From positions 29,867-93,866 of the forward strand of contig NZ_MKQD01000029.1 in the NCBI RefSeq assembly GCF_001913705.1: a stretch of 64,000 bases of DNA. Reading direction: 5' to 3'. Made by a program: the position numbers and the translations under genes. Below the pieces are notes generated by a model that was given only the letters and a program-made list of their open reading frames with translations, had not been told where the DNA came from and did not search any database. How positions within the stretch are numbered: position 1 is the stretch's first letter; each line of letters opens with the position of its first letter. Positions 10,139-18,016 of the stretch are shown here, piece by piece. The DNA comes from Thalassotalea sp. PP2-459. GTDB taxonomy: Bacteria; Pseudomonadota; Gammaproteobacteria; Enterobacterales; Alteromonadaceae.

Positions 10139-10306
10139 GGTATATGCGCTGATTAAATATATATTTTATCATGACTTATGCTAAGTTAATTAATTATTTA
10201 ATTAGGCGCTTCACTTATTTATCGGGAACAATCCCATCAAAAAGTGTAGTTTTGTACAATTACCAAATATAATGTTGAAAAGGTGTACAGCAAAGTTCAA
10301 TACGGC

Positions 10307-10762
10307 CTAGCCAACCATATAGGTACCCGTGCCGAATGCGATATGCACTCCCTCTTCGTTATGTAGCTCCATTCTTGCTACTGCTACCTTACTGCCGCTG
10401 CGAATAATACGAGCGGTCGCTACAAACGCTTGACCACGGCCTGGGCGCAAAAAGTCAGTGCGTAAATCAATAGTGCCTAATTTAGATAAACTTCGTGCAA
10501 TATTGGCTTCCGACGTATCATCAAGATGCTCAATGATGTTAGCTGCTGCAACAATACCGCCAGCGAGATCTAAGGCAGAAGCTGTTACGCCGCCGTGTAA
10601 TATTTTCTGCATTGGATTACCAATAAGTTTATCTTGCCATTGAAAGCGTATTTCTGAGGTTTGAGTATCGAAAGTTATGATCTCTAACCCTAGCAATTGA
10701 TTAAAAGGCATGCCACTGTTCCAAAAGTGGGCAATTTGTTTAAAAACGTCGGCTTGATTCAT
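10307..10762 (-). CDS. yigI: PaaI/YigI-type hotdog thioesterase
   Basis: A 151-residue single hotdog-fold protein. The segment MQKILHGGVTASALDLAGGIVAA (about 51-73) is the catalytic helix region of PaaI-type acyl-CoA thioesterases, with a conserved His-Gly-Gly turn. TDFLRPGRGQAFVATARIIRSGSKVAVARMEL is the typical strand pair. The E. coli counterpart YigI is a medium/long-chain acyl-CoA thioesterase; substrate range here is inferred. It sits between rarD and recQ, as in enterobacteria, and is divergent from recQ. Confidence 0.82.
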   Translation of the reverse strand: MNQADVFKQIAHFWNSGMPFNQLLGLEIITFDTQTSEIRFQWQDKLIGNPMQKILHGGVTASALDLAGGIVAAANIIEHLDDTSEANIARSLSKLGTIDLRTDFLRPGRGQAFVATARIIRSGSKVAVARMELHNEEGVHIAFGTGTYMVG

Positions 10763-10885
10763 AATGTCTGGTCGGATGAGAGTGATAAGGTAAAGTGTGC
10801 ACCGTTTTTAGTGAAAAAGAAAGTTTTCTTCTTGAGGTGATAATCGGGTAAAATATGCCTTTCATTTATTTCAGAAGATTTTCCA

Positions 10886-12700
10886 TTGAGTGATCTATCA
10901 GTAGCTGAACCGTTAAATACTTTGCAACAAAATTTGCAAGAAATTTTTGGTTATTCTGAATTTAGAGCAGGTCAGCAGCACGTTATAGAGCAAATTATTT
11001 CAGGCAGAGATTGTTTGGTGTTAATGCCTACTGGTGGTGGTAAGTCTTTGTGTTATCAATTACCCGCAACCTTGCTAAAGGGTATAACGATTGTTGTTTC
11101 TCCGCTGATTGCCTTGATGAAAGATCAGGTTGATAGCTTGAATAGGCAAGGTATTCCTGCTGCCTATGTTAATTCGTCATTGTCGAATGAACAAATACAA
11201 GACACTTTTAGTCGGCTCGCGAGTGGGAAATTAACCCTGCTATATGTTGCGCCAGAGCGATTAACACAGCATTATTTTTTACAAGGATTGCATAACTTAC
11301 CGATTCGTTTATTTGCCATTGATGAAGCACATTGCATTTCACAATGGGGTCATGACTTTAGACCTGCATATACGCGACTATCGATATTAAAAGCGCAATT
11401 TCCTGCGATTCCTGTGGTGGCATTAACCGCAACCGCTGACGTGACAACTAGGAAAGATATTTTACAACAGCTAAATTTGCATGATCCTTATATTCAATTA
11501 GACAGCTTTGATCGGCCGAATATACGACTAACCATGGCAGAGAAATATCGAGGCGCCACGCAAGTGATAAGTTACATCAAAAAGCGTGGACAAGATGCGG
11601 GCATTATTTATTGTAGCAGTCGTTGGCAAGTAGAAAAATTAAGCGAAACCTTGGCAAAAGCAGGTATAAATTGTGCCGCTTATCATGCAGGAATGGAGCA
11701 TAGTATTCGTGCAGTAGTACAAGATGGTTTCGCTAAAGATAATATTCAAGTGGTGGTGGCAACCGTTGCTTTTGGTTTAGGTATTAACAAGCCGAATATC
11801 CGCTTTGTTATTCATTTTGAACCACCAAGAACCCTAGAAGCCTACTATCAAGAAATTGGTCGGGCAGGACGAGACGGCCTTAATGCAGAGGCGCTATATT
11901 TACACGATGAAAAAGATGTTTCGCGTATCCAAAAGCGCATACAAGAAACGGAAAACGAACATAAGCGTAACGTAGAGTTATTAAGATTTGCCTCGGTAAA
12001 TGATTTTGTTGAATCTCAAACGTGTCGTCGGCAGTTAGTACTGAATTATTTTGCGGAATTTACCACATCAGGTTGTGGCAATTGTGACATTTGCTTAGAC
12101 CCACCAAGTCAATTTGATGGCTTGAAGGTTGCTCAAATGGTGTTATCGTGCGTATATCGTAGTAATCAACAACATAATGCAAATTATGTTATTGATGTAT
12201 TACGTGGCCAGTTAACAGAAGTCATTGCTCAGGCACAGCATCAACAATTATCAACGTTTGGTATTGGTCGAGATAAAACACCAGGGTATTGGTACGCGAT
12301 TATTCGTCAATTGATACATTTAGGCTACTTACAACAAGATATAGCGAACCATTCAGCGCTGATGTTAACGCAAGCCTCTCGTTCGATTTTAACCGGTGAG
12401 CAAGCCTTGAGTTTAGCAACGCCTAGATTACAAAAAGCCAGTTATTGGCGGCAGGATAAACAATCTGGGCAATATGACCGTGTATTATTTGCCAAGCTGC
12501 GAGAGTTGCGAAAAACCTTGGCAGACAGCGAAGACATACCGCCTTATATTGTGTTTAATGATGCGACGTTGTCGGAATTAGCGCGCTTTAAACCGAAAAC
12601 ACCGACAGAAATGCTCAATATCTCAGGGATAGGTCAAACAAAGTTAGCACGTTATGGTGCGCCGTTTTTAAGTGTAATAAATGAAGTAATCGATAAGTAA
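10886..12700 (+). CDS. recQ: ATP-dependent DNA helicase RecQ
   Basis: A 604-residue superfamily 2 helicase of recombination and replication-fork repair. Visible parts are the Q motif region (FRAGQQ, about 26), Walker A PTGGGKS (Lys53), the DEAH box (DEAHCISQWGHDFR), motif VI (QEIGRAGRDG), the RecQ zinc-binding cluster (CRRQLVLNYF ... CGNCDIC, about 375-402), a winged-helix region and a C-terminal HRDC domain (about 525-600). It starts with TTG: no in-frame ATG precedes the helicase core, and AGAAGA lies upstream at 10873. A strong hairpin follows the stop. Length matches the E. coli protein. Confidence 0.94.
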   Translation: MSDLSVAEPLNTLQQNLQEIFGYSEFRAGQQHVIEQIISGRDCLVLMPTGGGKSLCYQLPATLLKGITIVVSPLIALMKDQVDSLNRQGIPAAYVNSSLSNEQIQDTFSRLASGKLTLLYVAPERLTQHYFLQGLHNLPIRLFAIDEAHCISQWGHDFRPAYTRLSILKAQFPAIPVVALTATADVTTRKDILQQLNLHDPYIQLDSFDRPNIRLTMAEKYRGATQVISYIKKRGQDAGIIYCSSRWQVEKLSETLAKAGINCAAYHAGMEHSIRAVVQDGFAKDNIQVVVATVAFGLGINKPNIRFVIHFEPPRTLEAYYQEIGRAGRDGLNAEALYLHDEKDVSRIQKRIQETENEHKRNVELLRFASVNDFVESQTCRRQLVLNYFAEFTTSGCGNCDICLDPPSQFDGLKVAQMVLSCVYRSNQQHNANYVIDVLRGQLTEVIAQAQHQQLSTFGIGRDKTPGYWYAIIRQLIHLGYLQQDIANHSALMLTQASRSILTGEQALSLATPRLQKASYWRQDKQSGQYDRVLFAKLRELRKTLADSEDIPPYIVFNDATLSELARFKPKTPTEMLNISGIGQTKLARYGAPFLSVINEVIDK

Positions 12701-12707
12701 GGTAAGA

Positions 12708-12730
12708 AAAAGCGCTCATGGAGCGCTTTT
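12708..12730. terminator. bidirectional terminator between recQ and cytochrome c
   Basis: A perfect 10-bp stem AAAAGCGCTC / GAGCGCTTTT with a 3-base loop. The T run on the plus strand serves recQ, and the mirrored A run gives a T run on the minus strand for the converging cytochrome gene. Confidence 0.85.
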
Positions 12731-12739
12731 AAAGAGAAA

Positions 12740-13039
12740 TTATTTTAAACTCGCGTAATAAGCCGCTAAGTTTTTCATATCTTCATCAGTTAAAGGCATT
12801 GCCATACCTGTCATCATCGGATCTTTACGGGCACCTGATTTAAAGTCTTTTAATTGCTTATAAAGGTACTGTTCTTGTTGCCCTGCTAAATTAGGGTACA
12901 TTGGCGTTGTAGATATGCCCGTTGCACCATGGCAAACGCCACAGGTTGCTGCTTTTTCTTTACCTTTGGCGATATCGCCTGCGAAAACCGGAGATGCCAT
13001 CATCACAGTAGCAGCAATTGCTAACGTAAATATTTTCAT
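12740..13039 (-). CDS. small class I cytochrome c (c553-like)
   Basis: A 99-residue periplasmic electron carrier. A signal peptide (1-20, ending VFA) precedes a mature domain with one heme-attachment site CGVCH (33-37) and a likely axial methionine in the [12 protein letters not shown] segment. The C-terminal helix ([11 protein letters not shown]) is typical of cytochrome c553/c4 single domains. Electron partners are unknown. It is convergent with recQ across a shared terminator and has its own promoter region to the right. Single heme and length fit soluble c-type cytochromes of Shewanella and Colwellia. Confidence 0.88.
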   Translation of the reverse strand: MKIFTLAIAATVMMASPVFAGDIAKGKEKAATCGVCHGATGISTTPMYPNLAGQQEQYLYKQLKDFKSGARKDPMMTGMAMPLTDEDMKNLAAYYASLK

Positions 13040-13168
13040 GCCTATATCTCTCTATCTTTGATTAGAAAATTTAATTGCCTAGCCAGATTATATGAAAAAA
13101 CAGCATAGCTGTCTCAGATTTTTTTTGTATTATATGCAATAGATCAATATTTCCTAGAGGTAAATCAA

Positions 13169-13498
13169 TTGTCTTGGTTTTTTAATAAAATAAAGTGGCA
13201 GCAACAAAATGATGTTATAAGCATTGATACTGAAAAAGTTGAGTCGTTATCACCTTTTACTTGGGAACAAGAAGACATTCCCGAAATATTTTCAGAAATA
13301 TCGAGCTGCAATGAACAATTATCCCTTAAAAGTACACACTTAGGCGCTGATCGTGTTAGTTATGAAGTCTGTTGGTTTGATTCGGTGTATTGGTTGCATT
13401 TTGAATGTTACAGTCAATCTATTTGGTTCGAGGCACTTGATTCAACAGCGATGAAAAATATTAACCCCTTATATGATTATTTAACAGGTAATGCATAA
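13169..13498 (+). CDS. small conserved hypothetical protein (possibly DUF3630)
   Basis: A 109-residue, acidic, Trp-rich protein with no signal peptide or membrane segment. It must start at the TTG at 13169: TAGAGG lies 8 bases upstream and no in-frame ATG occurs until near the C-terminus. The stop overlaps the ATG of the DUF523 gene (TAATG), so the two are co-translated. I have a weak impression of the DUF3630 family known in Vibrio and Shewanella, which I could not verify. No function is proposed. Confidence 0.7.
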   Translation: MSWFFNKIKWQQQNDVISIDTEKVESLSPFTWEQEDIPEIFSEISSCNEQLSLKSTHLGADRVSYEVCWFDSVYWLHFECYSQSIWFEALDSTAMKNINPLYDYLTGNA

Positions 13499-13974
13499 TG
13501 GAAAAAATTCTTGTCAGTGCATGTTTAATGGGAGATCTGGTTAGATACGATGGTGGACATCAGCAGTTAGTCAATAAAACGTTCGAACAATGGCAGCATG
13601 AAGGTAGGCTAGTGAAGGTGTGCCCTGAAGTGGTGGGCGGGTTATCAACACCTAGAGCGCCGGCTGAAAGAGTGTTAAAGGACAATTTAGTAATAGATGT
13701 ATCAGGAAAAGATGTGACTCACGCTTTTACCCGAGGGGCAAATATCGCGCTGTCGATTTGTCTTGAGCAACAGATTAAATACGCCTTATTAAAAGATTCT
13801 AGCCCTTCTTGCGGAAGCAATACCATTTATGACGGGCGGTTTACTGGTAGCAAAATATCAGGGGTGGGTTTAACGACCGAGCTACTACGACAACATGACA
13901 TTGAAGTTTATAGTGAAAATACGGTGTTATTATTAGCTGAAAAGCTAACACATAATGAAAAAAAGTTTAGCTAG
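13498..13974 (+). CDS. DUF523 domain-containing protein
   Basis: A 158-residue cytoplasmic protein of the DUF523 family. Its conserved blocks are all present: SACLMGDLVRYDGGH (about 7-21), KVCPEVVGGLSTPRAPAE (about 40-57) and ALLKDSSPSCGSNTIYDG (about 98-115), with three invariant cysteines that could bind metal or be redox-active. The biochemical role of DUF523 is unknown. It is translationally coupled to the small gene upstream. It converges on the GGDEF gene with an 8-base overlap of the two reading frames. Confidence 0.85.
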   Translation: MEKILVSACLMGDLVRYDGGHQQLVNKTFEQWQHEGRLVKVCPEVVGGLSTPRAPAERVLKDNLVIDVSGKDVTHAFTRGANIALSICLEQQIKYALLKDSSPSCGSNTIYDGRFTGSKISGVGLTTELLRQHDIEVYSENTVLLLAEKLTHNEKKFS

Positions 13975-14977
13975 CAACAGTAATTTTGTTACTGCTATGG
14001 CGCTGCATATCGACTACTAAAGTACGTGTATAATTAAGTACCGTATCGATATTCTGCGATAAGGTAAAATCATTTACTCCCATTGAGATCGTCATATGGG
14101 GCAACCTGACACCAGATTTGCTACTTACGAAGCGAAGCTTTTCAACACCTTGGCGTATTTTTTCGGCAATTTCACTGGCAATATTACGTTCTACTTCGGG
14201 TAATAAAATTAAAAACTCATCATGACCGGAACGTACAGGCAAACCGCTATCACCTACATAACTTCCAATTTTGTTGGCTATTTTTGACAATAATACATCG
14301 CTTATTAAACCGCCAAACTTTTCGCTTACTAAAGATAGCTTATCAACATTAACAACAATAGCCGCCACTTGCTTGTTAGGGTCTTCAAGTGTCCATTGTT
14401 CTAAGTTTTTATTTAATGCCTTGCGATTATATAAACCCGTTAACGGATCGAGGTAAATATCTTTTTTTATCTCGGCCAGTTCAGCTTTTAATAACTGTGA
14501 TTGCTTTTTAGATATTATCAGTTGGTTAGAAAGTTGCTGTTGCTTCTGACGAAAACTTTTTGACGCTTGTTCGATTTGTTGAATAGCGCCAGTAATGGCT
14601 TTTTGATTATTAGATTTCAGATTAACGATATTGTGATCAAGCTTTTTCAACAGAGTATTCGCGCAATTCATCGACTGTTGATTATTATTCGCTAAACTAT
14701 CTACTAATTCATCGATGTCTGTAACAATTTCTTCCCTAAACGTACTTTGGCCTAAAATATATTGTTTATATAGCTCTTGAATAACATATTCGTCTAGCTT
14801 TTTGCCTAAGGATAAATGTTGTTTTATTTGTTGGTTTAACGTTGGGTTTTTACCAATAATATATTCATAACAGATGGCGTAATTTATTGGAGATGCAGGA
14901 AGATGCCATTGCTGCAACTGCTTTATAGTCAGTGTTGATGTTTGCTCTGCTTTTTTGATGGAATCATGGTATTGCAA
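13967..14977 (-). CDS. GGDEF-domain protein with degenerate signature GHDEF
   Basis: A cytoplasmic protein of 336 residues with an N-terminal region of unknown fold (1-130; PINYAICYEYIIGK), a coiled coil (about 130-190) and a C-terminal GGDEF domain. The domain enters with DPLTGLYNRKAL as usual, but the metal/base helix reads NVDKLSLVSEKFGG instead of DIDxFKxxND, and the signature is SGHDEF, with His replacing the second glycine. Cyclase activity is therefore doubtful; binding of GTP or c-di-GMP may remain. The start is placed at TTG 14977, 10 bases after GAGGGG; the frame is open further upstream but only through low-quality sequence. A c-di-GMP riboswitch lies upstream on the same strand. 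Confidence 0.82.
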   Translation of the reverse strand: MQYHDSIKKAEQTSTLTIKQLQQWHLPASPINYAICYEYIIGKNPTLNQQIKQHLSLGKKLDEYVIQELYKQYILGQSTFREEIVTDIDELVDSLANNNQQSMNCANTLLKKLDHNIVNLKSNNQKAITGAIQQIEQASKSFRQKQQQLSNQLIISKKQSQLLKAELAEIKKDIYLDPLTGLYNRKALNKNLEQWTLEDPNKQVAAIVVNVDKLSLVSEKFGGLISDVLLSKIANKIGSYVGDSGLPVRSGHDEFLILLPEVERNIASEIAEKIRQGVEKLRFVSSKSGVRLPHMTISMGVNDFTLSQNIDTVLNYTRTLVVDMQRHSSNKITVAS

Positions 14978-15086
14978 AATTACCCATCCCCTCAGTAAAT
15001 ACGAAAAATAAATTGTTATTGTTATAAGTTCATTCTCTAGTAATTTATAAAAAAGTGCTAGCGTTAATCGCAAATAAATGGAAATA

Positions 15087-15252
15087 AATAATACCATTTT
15101 CACCCAAAGGAGTGACTGCTTAGCGCTACATGGACGATAGTAGAATAAACAAATTTATGTTGCCGATGAAGTTCTAAGTTGATCAAATCTTAAATTCAAT
15201 TGGTATAAATTCTCGCTAAGCGATCACTTTCTTAGACGGAATGGTATTAATG
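15087..15252. repeat. MITE-like element with about 39-bp imperfect terminal inverted repeats
   Basis: The left arm (15087-15125) and the reverse complement of the right arm (15214-15252) align over 39 bases, sharing TAATACCATT, AGTGA-type and GCTTAGCG blocks. Most differences are transitions. The about 88-base centre contains TTATACCAATTG-like sequence on the minus strand, resembling interspersed repeats of Alteromonadales genomes (a recollection, not checked). No protein is encoded. The element lies inside the leader between the riboswitch and the GGDEF gene. Confidence 0.5.
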
Positions 15253-15390
15253 TTGTTCATTGAGACTTCGGTGAATAAAAAATTTAAGCGTAAACGGTGT
15301 AGTAGGTTTAAGGGGACAAGGGAGCACGCAAAGCTAGTGCTAAAAAGAAAGATATAACATAGGAAAAGCCTCAATAGACAAGCCCCCACT

Positions 15391-15502
15391 ATGTCTAAAT
15401 TCGGTAGTTCCGCTGCCATAGGTTTCCCCGTAGACCGGTAACTTTGCGTCTCTAGCTTTCGCTAGATTTGCCCTTATCGAGCTTTAGTAGCTCAAGAGAC
15501 AT
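15391..15502 (-). ncRNA. c-di-GMP-I (GEMM) riboswitch
   Basis: Read on the minus strand the region contains the hallmarks of the GEMM aptamer in order. These are AGGGCAAA, a stem closed by the GNRA loop GCGAAAGC, then ACGCAAAG, an ACCGG tetraloop-receptor segment, and a second stem ending GGCAGCGG and ACTACCGA. The Vibrio cholerae Vc2 aptamer shows the same blocks. ATGTCT (15497-15502) can pair with AGACAT (15391-15396) around the whole aptamer, and the latter can instead pair with TGTCT (15376-15380), a possible switching element (inference). The first downstream gene on this strand is the GGDEF-like protein at 14977. Confidence 0.87.
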
Positions 15503-15609
15503 TATATTCATAGATTTTTTCTTGTAAACCATAAATATTGTTTATATGGTAATCTTTATTTGTTTTTTAAATTAAACCCTTGAAATAAAGGGAATTGAAA
15601 ACTCATCCG

Positions 15610-17466
15610 ATGATTTATAAATTGTTTTTCTACAGTGTATTTTTGTATGTTTTTAGCGCGTCTCTTCTGGCGGAAGATACAGCCAGTACAGATATATTAC
15701 AGAATATTGCTGACGTTGATCGTTTCTACGAGGGCGATAGAGAGTCAATGCCTTATCAACGTGTATTAACACTTTCTCAACGTGTGATTAAGCAACGCCA
15801 TTTGTATCATAATAACACGCTAGCAAAAGTGTTTACTTTACTTGCAGATGCAGCGACAAATACTGGCGATCTCGCAAAGTCATTACAATTTGCTCAAGAT
15901 GGGGTCACGTTATTGGGCGTTGACCAACAAATAAATTTAAGGCTTTTACTAAAAGTTGCAGCAGGATATTACTACAAAGGTCAGTTTAATAGCGCCAAAG
16001 AAGTTGCTGAACGAGCGGTGTCACAGGCACAAGCACTTAACCATGTTGAGTTATTAATCAATGCGTTAAGTTATCGGGCGATGGCCAACGCGTTATTAGC
16101 TGAACATGATAATGCATTAACTGATATTGAACGCATTGAGCTGTTACTTGCTGAGCAACCTAGGTTGTCAGATCGTATTTCTTTAATTAATTTATTGGCT
16201 AACGCGCATTATTATTTGGGAGACGATAATACCGCTATTTCTTTATATAATAAGGTGTTAAAACTTAGGTTTGAGTTGAATAAAGTGGCTAACATTGATC
16301 AAACCTATTATCACTTAGCGCGTTCTTATTTATCATTGGGCATGTTAGACGATGCTTACAATGCCTTTTGGGAAGCCTTAACCTACGCCCAAAAGAAACA
16401 AGCCCCTATTCGTATTGCTTATGCTCAGTCGGGCTTAGGGAAAGTACATTTTTTACAAACAGATTATCAACAAGCGTTAAACTTATTTAATAAAGCTGAA
16501 TTGGGTTTTCGTGGTTACAATTTAACGCAACCGTATTTAACGGTTTTATTAGATTTAGCAAGAGTGCATGAAACATTAAATAACAAGTCAGAAAGTTATA
16601 GGTATTTAACGAAAGCTCAACGTATTTCTGCTTCAACTGAACTGACGGAAAAGCAAATTGTGTTACATTTAATGGCGGCAAAAATGTACCGTGATCTTGG
16701 TCAATTCGATAAAGCCTTAGCTGCTTATTTTCAATATACTGAGCAGGAAAAAGTGTTTAAACATTACGGCGAAAAAAATGTACTTCAAGAGGAAAAAAAT
16801 CACGCTACAAGCCAAAAAAGTCGAAATTTTTCATTACAATTTGCCAACCAATCAACCTTAACGCAAGAATATCAATTCAAATATCAACAACAACAAAAAC
16901 TGATTAGTTTATTGATATTTTTTGTTATTATTTTGTTTGTTTTTTGTCTTTGGTTAGGAGTAAAGCTAAGAGCACTTAAATTAAAATACGTGTATGAAGA
17001 AGCGGAAAAGCCTATCGACTATATCGCTGGACCTAGCTACAGTAAAAAACTGTACCAATATCATTATAAAATGGCGCGAAAATTCGAGTACCCGTTAACT
17101 ATAGGTTACTTCACGATTGAAAATTGGAATGAACTGACGTTTCAGTTTAATAAAAAAACCGTCGCAGAAGTCACATTGGCGTTATTTGAATTAATTTACA
17201 ACGCTAAGGAAGAGTTTGTTCAAGTAGGGGTGATAAACGATGGCGAGTATTTATTTTTGGCACCACATCAACGGCCAGAAGAGTTACAGCAAAATTTAGA
17301 AAAGCTTGCCCAAGCAGTTAAACTACAATTCTTTGCAAACCTAGGTGAGTTTTCATTAAAAGTTCGGTACGATTGCCAGTCTCCCAGTGTGCAAGATATC
17401 GACCCATATATCTTTTTATCGCGAATAAGTGATGCAACTGTTCCTGATAGTCGTTTTAATGTGTAG
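15610..17466 (+). CDS. TPR-repeat membrane protein with degenerate GGDEF domain
   Basis: About 618 residues: signal peptide or anchor (1-21, ending SLLA), a periplasmic array of TPR repeats (about 60-390), a transmembrane helix (LISLLIFFVIILFVFCLWLGV, about 427-447) and a cytoplasmic C-terminal domain. That domain has GGDEF-like order but no signature: the position of RLGGDEF reads VINDGEYLFLAP. It is probably a non-catalytic GGDEF relative that could bind a ligand or partner. The start is uncertain between ATG 15610 and TTG 15595; neither has a well-placed ribosome site. It is divergent from the riboswitch leader. The next gene starts 5 bases after its stop. Confidence 0.75.
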   Translation: MIYKLFFYSVFLYVFSASLLAEDTASTDILQNIADVDRFYEGDRESMPYQRVLTLSQRVIKQRHLYHNNTLAKVFTLLADAATNTGDLAKSLQFAQDGVTLLGVDQQINLRLLLKVAAGYYYKGQFNSAKEVAERAVSQAQALNHVELLINALSYRAMANALLAEHDNALTDIERIELLLAEQPRLSDRISLINLLANAHYYLGDDNTAISLYNKVLKLRFELNKVANIDQTYYHLARSYLSLGMLDDAYNAFWEALTYAQKKQAPIRIAYAQSGLGKVHFLQTDYQQALNLFNKAELGFRGYNLTQPYLTVLLDLARVHETLNNKSESYRYLTKAQRISASTELTEKQIVLHLMAAKMYRDLGQFDKALAAYFQYTEQEKVFKHYGEKNVLQEEKNHATSQKSRNFSLQFANQSTLTQEYQFKYQQQQKLISLLIFFVIILFVFCLWLGVKLRALKLKYVYEEAEKPIDYIAGPSYSKKLYQYHYKMARKFEYPLTIGYFTIENWNELTFQFNKKTVAEVTLALFELIYNAKEEFVQVGVINDGEYLFLAPHQRPEELQQNLEKLAQAVKLQFFANLGEFSLKVRYDCQSPSVQDIDPYIFLSRISDATVPDSRFNV

Positions 17467-17471
17467 GTTTT

Positions 17472-17969
17472 ATGATGATGTTTTTATTGGCTGTCTTAGC
17501 CATATTTATAGCGGTAAGTGTGTATTTTTATTTTAAAGCTGAAGGTCTTCAACAGCAGTTGATTGCTGCAAAACGGGAGAGGAATAACGCTAAGAAAGAA
17601 GCCAAAGTGTTATTTGAGTCTATAGCGGTTATCGCACGTAAAAATGAAGAGGTAGTGAAAAATCGAGCTCGGCAATTACAAGAAAAAGATACACAAATTG
17701 ATGCAGAATTTCTTGATTTATTACATCCCTTTATCAACAATTATGCAGTAATTTATACTGAAGCCCTGCGTGAAAAAGGAAAATTACATAAAATTACGAA
17801 AAAATGTTTCGAAAGCTATCAAAAAGACAGTTACCGTAGATTCACAGGCCAAATTGGGGCAATGAAACCCCATATTAATAGGGCATGGTCAGAAAATAAT
17901 ATTGCTGCATTAATCACATTTACCGAAGCAATTTTTTATTATTTAGAAAACCCTGAAAGCGAAGAGTAA
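17472..17969 (+). CDS. hypothetical protein with N-terminal membrane helix and coiled coil
   Basis: A 165-residue protein not recognised as any family. One N-terminal hydrophobic helix (4-20, FLLAVLAIFIAVSVYFYF) is followed by a charged coiled coil (about 22-75) and a helical, basic C-terminal region with HPFINNYAVIYTEAL and FTEAIFYYLENPE. It starts 5 bases after the TPR/pseudo-GGDEF gene, so the two very likely form one transcript and may act together at the membrane. It converges on rep. Confidence 0.72.
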   Translation: MMMFLLAVLAIFIAVSVYFYFKAEGLQQQLIAAKRERNNAKKEAKVLFESIAVIARKNEEVVKNRARQLQEKDTQIDAEFLDLLHPFINNYAVIYTEALREKGKLHKITKKCFESYQKDSYRRFTGQIGAMKPHINRAWSENNIAALITFTEAIFYYLENPESEE

Positions 17970-18016
17970 TAAACCCTTTTGAATAAATTGCTTGATGCTA
18001 CTTAACCTCAGGTTAC

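Noticed and set aside
15216..15419. 67-codon minus-strand frame starting inside the riboswitch
   Set aside because: It begins within the aptamer and ends in the inverted-repeat arm; the residues look like chance translation of structured RNA and repeat DNA.
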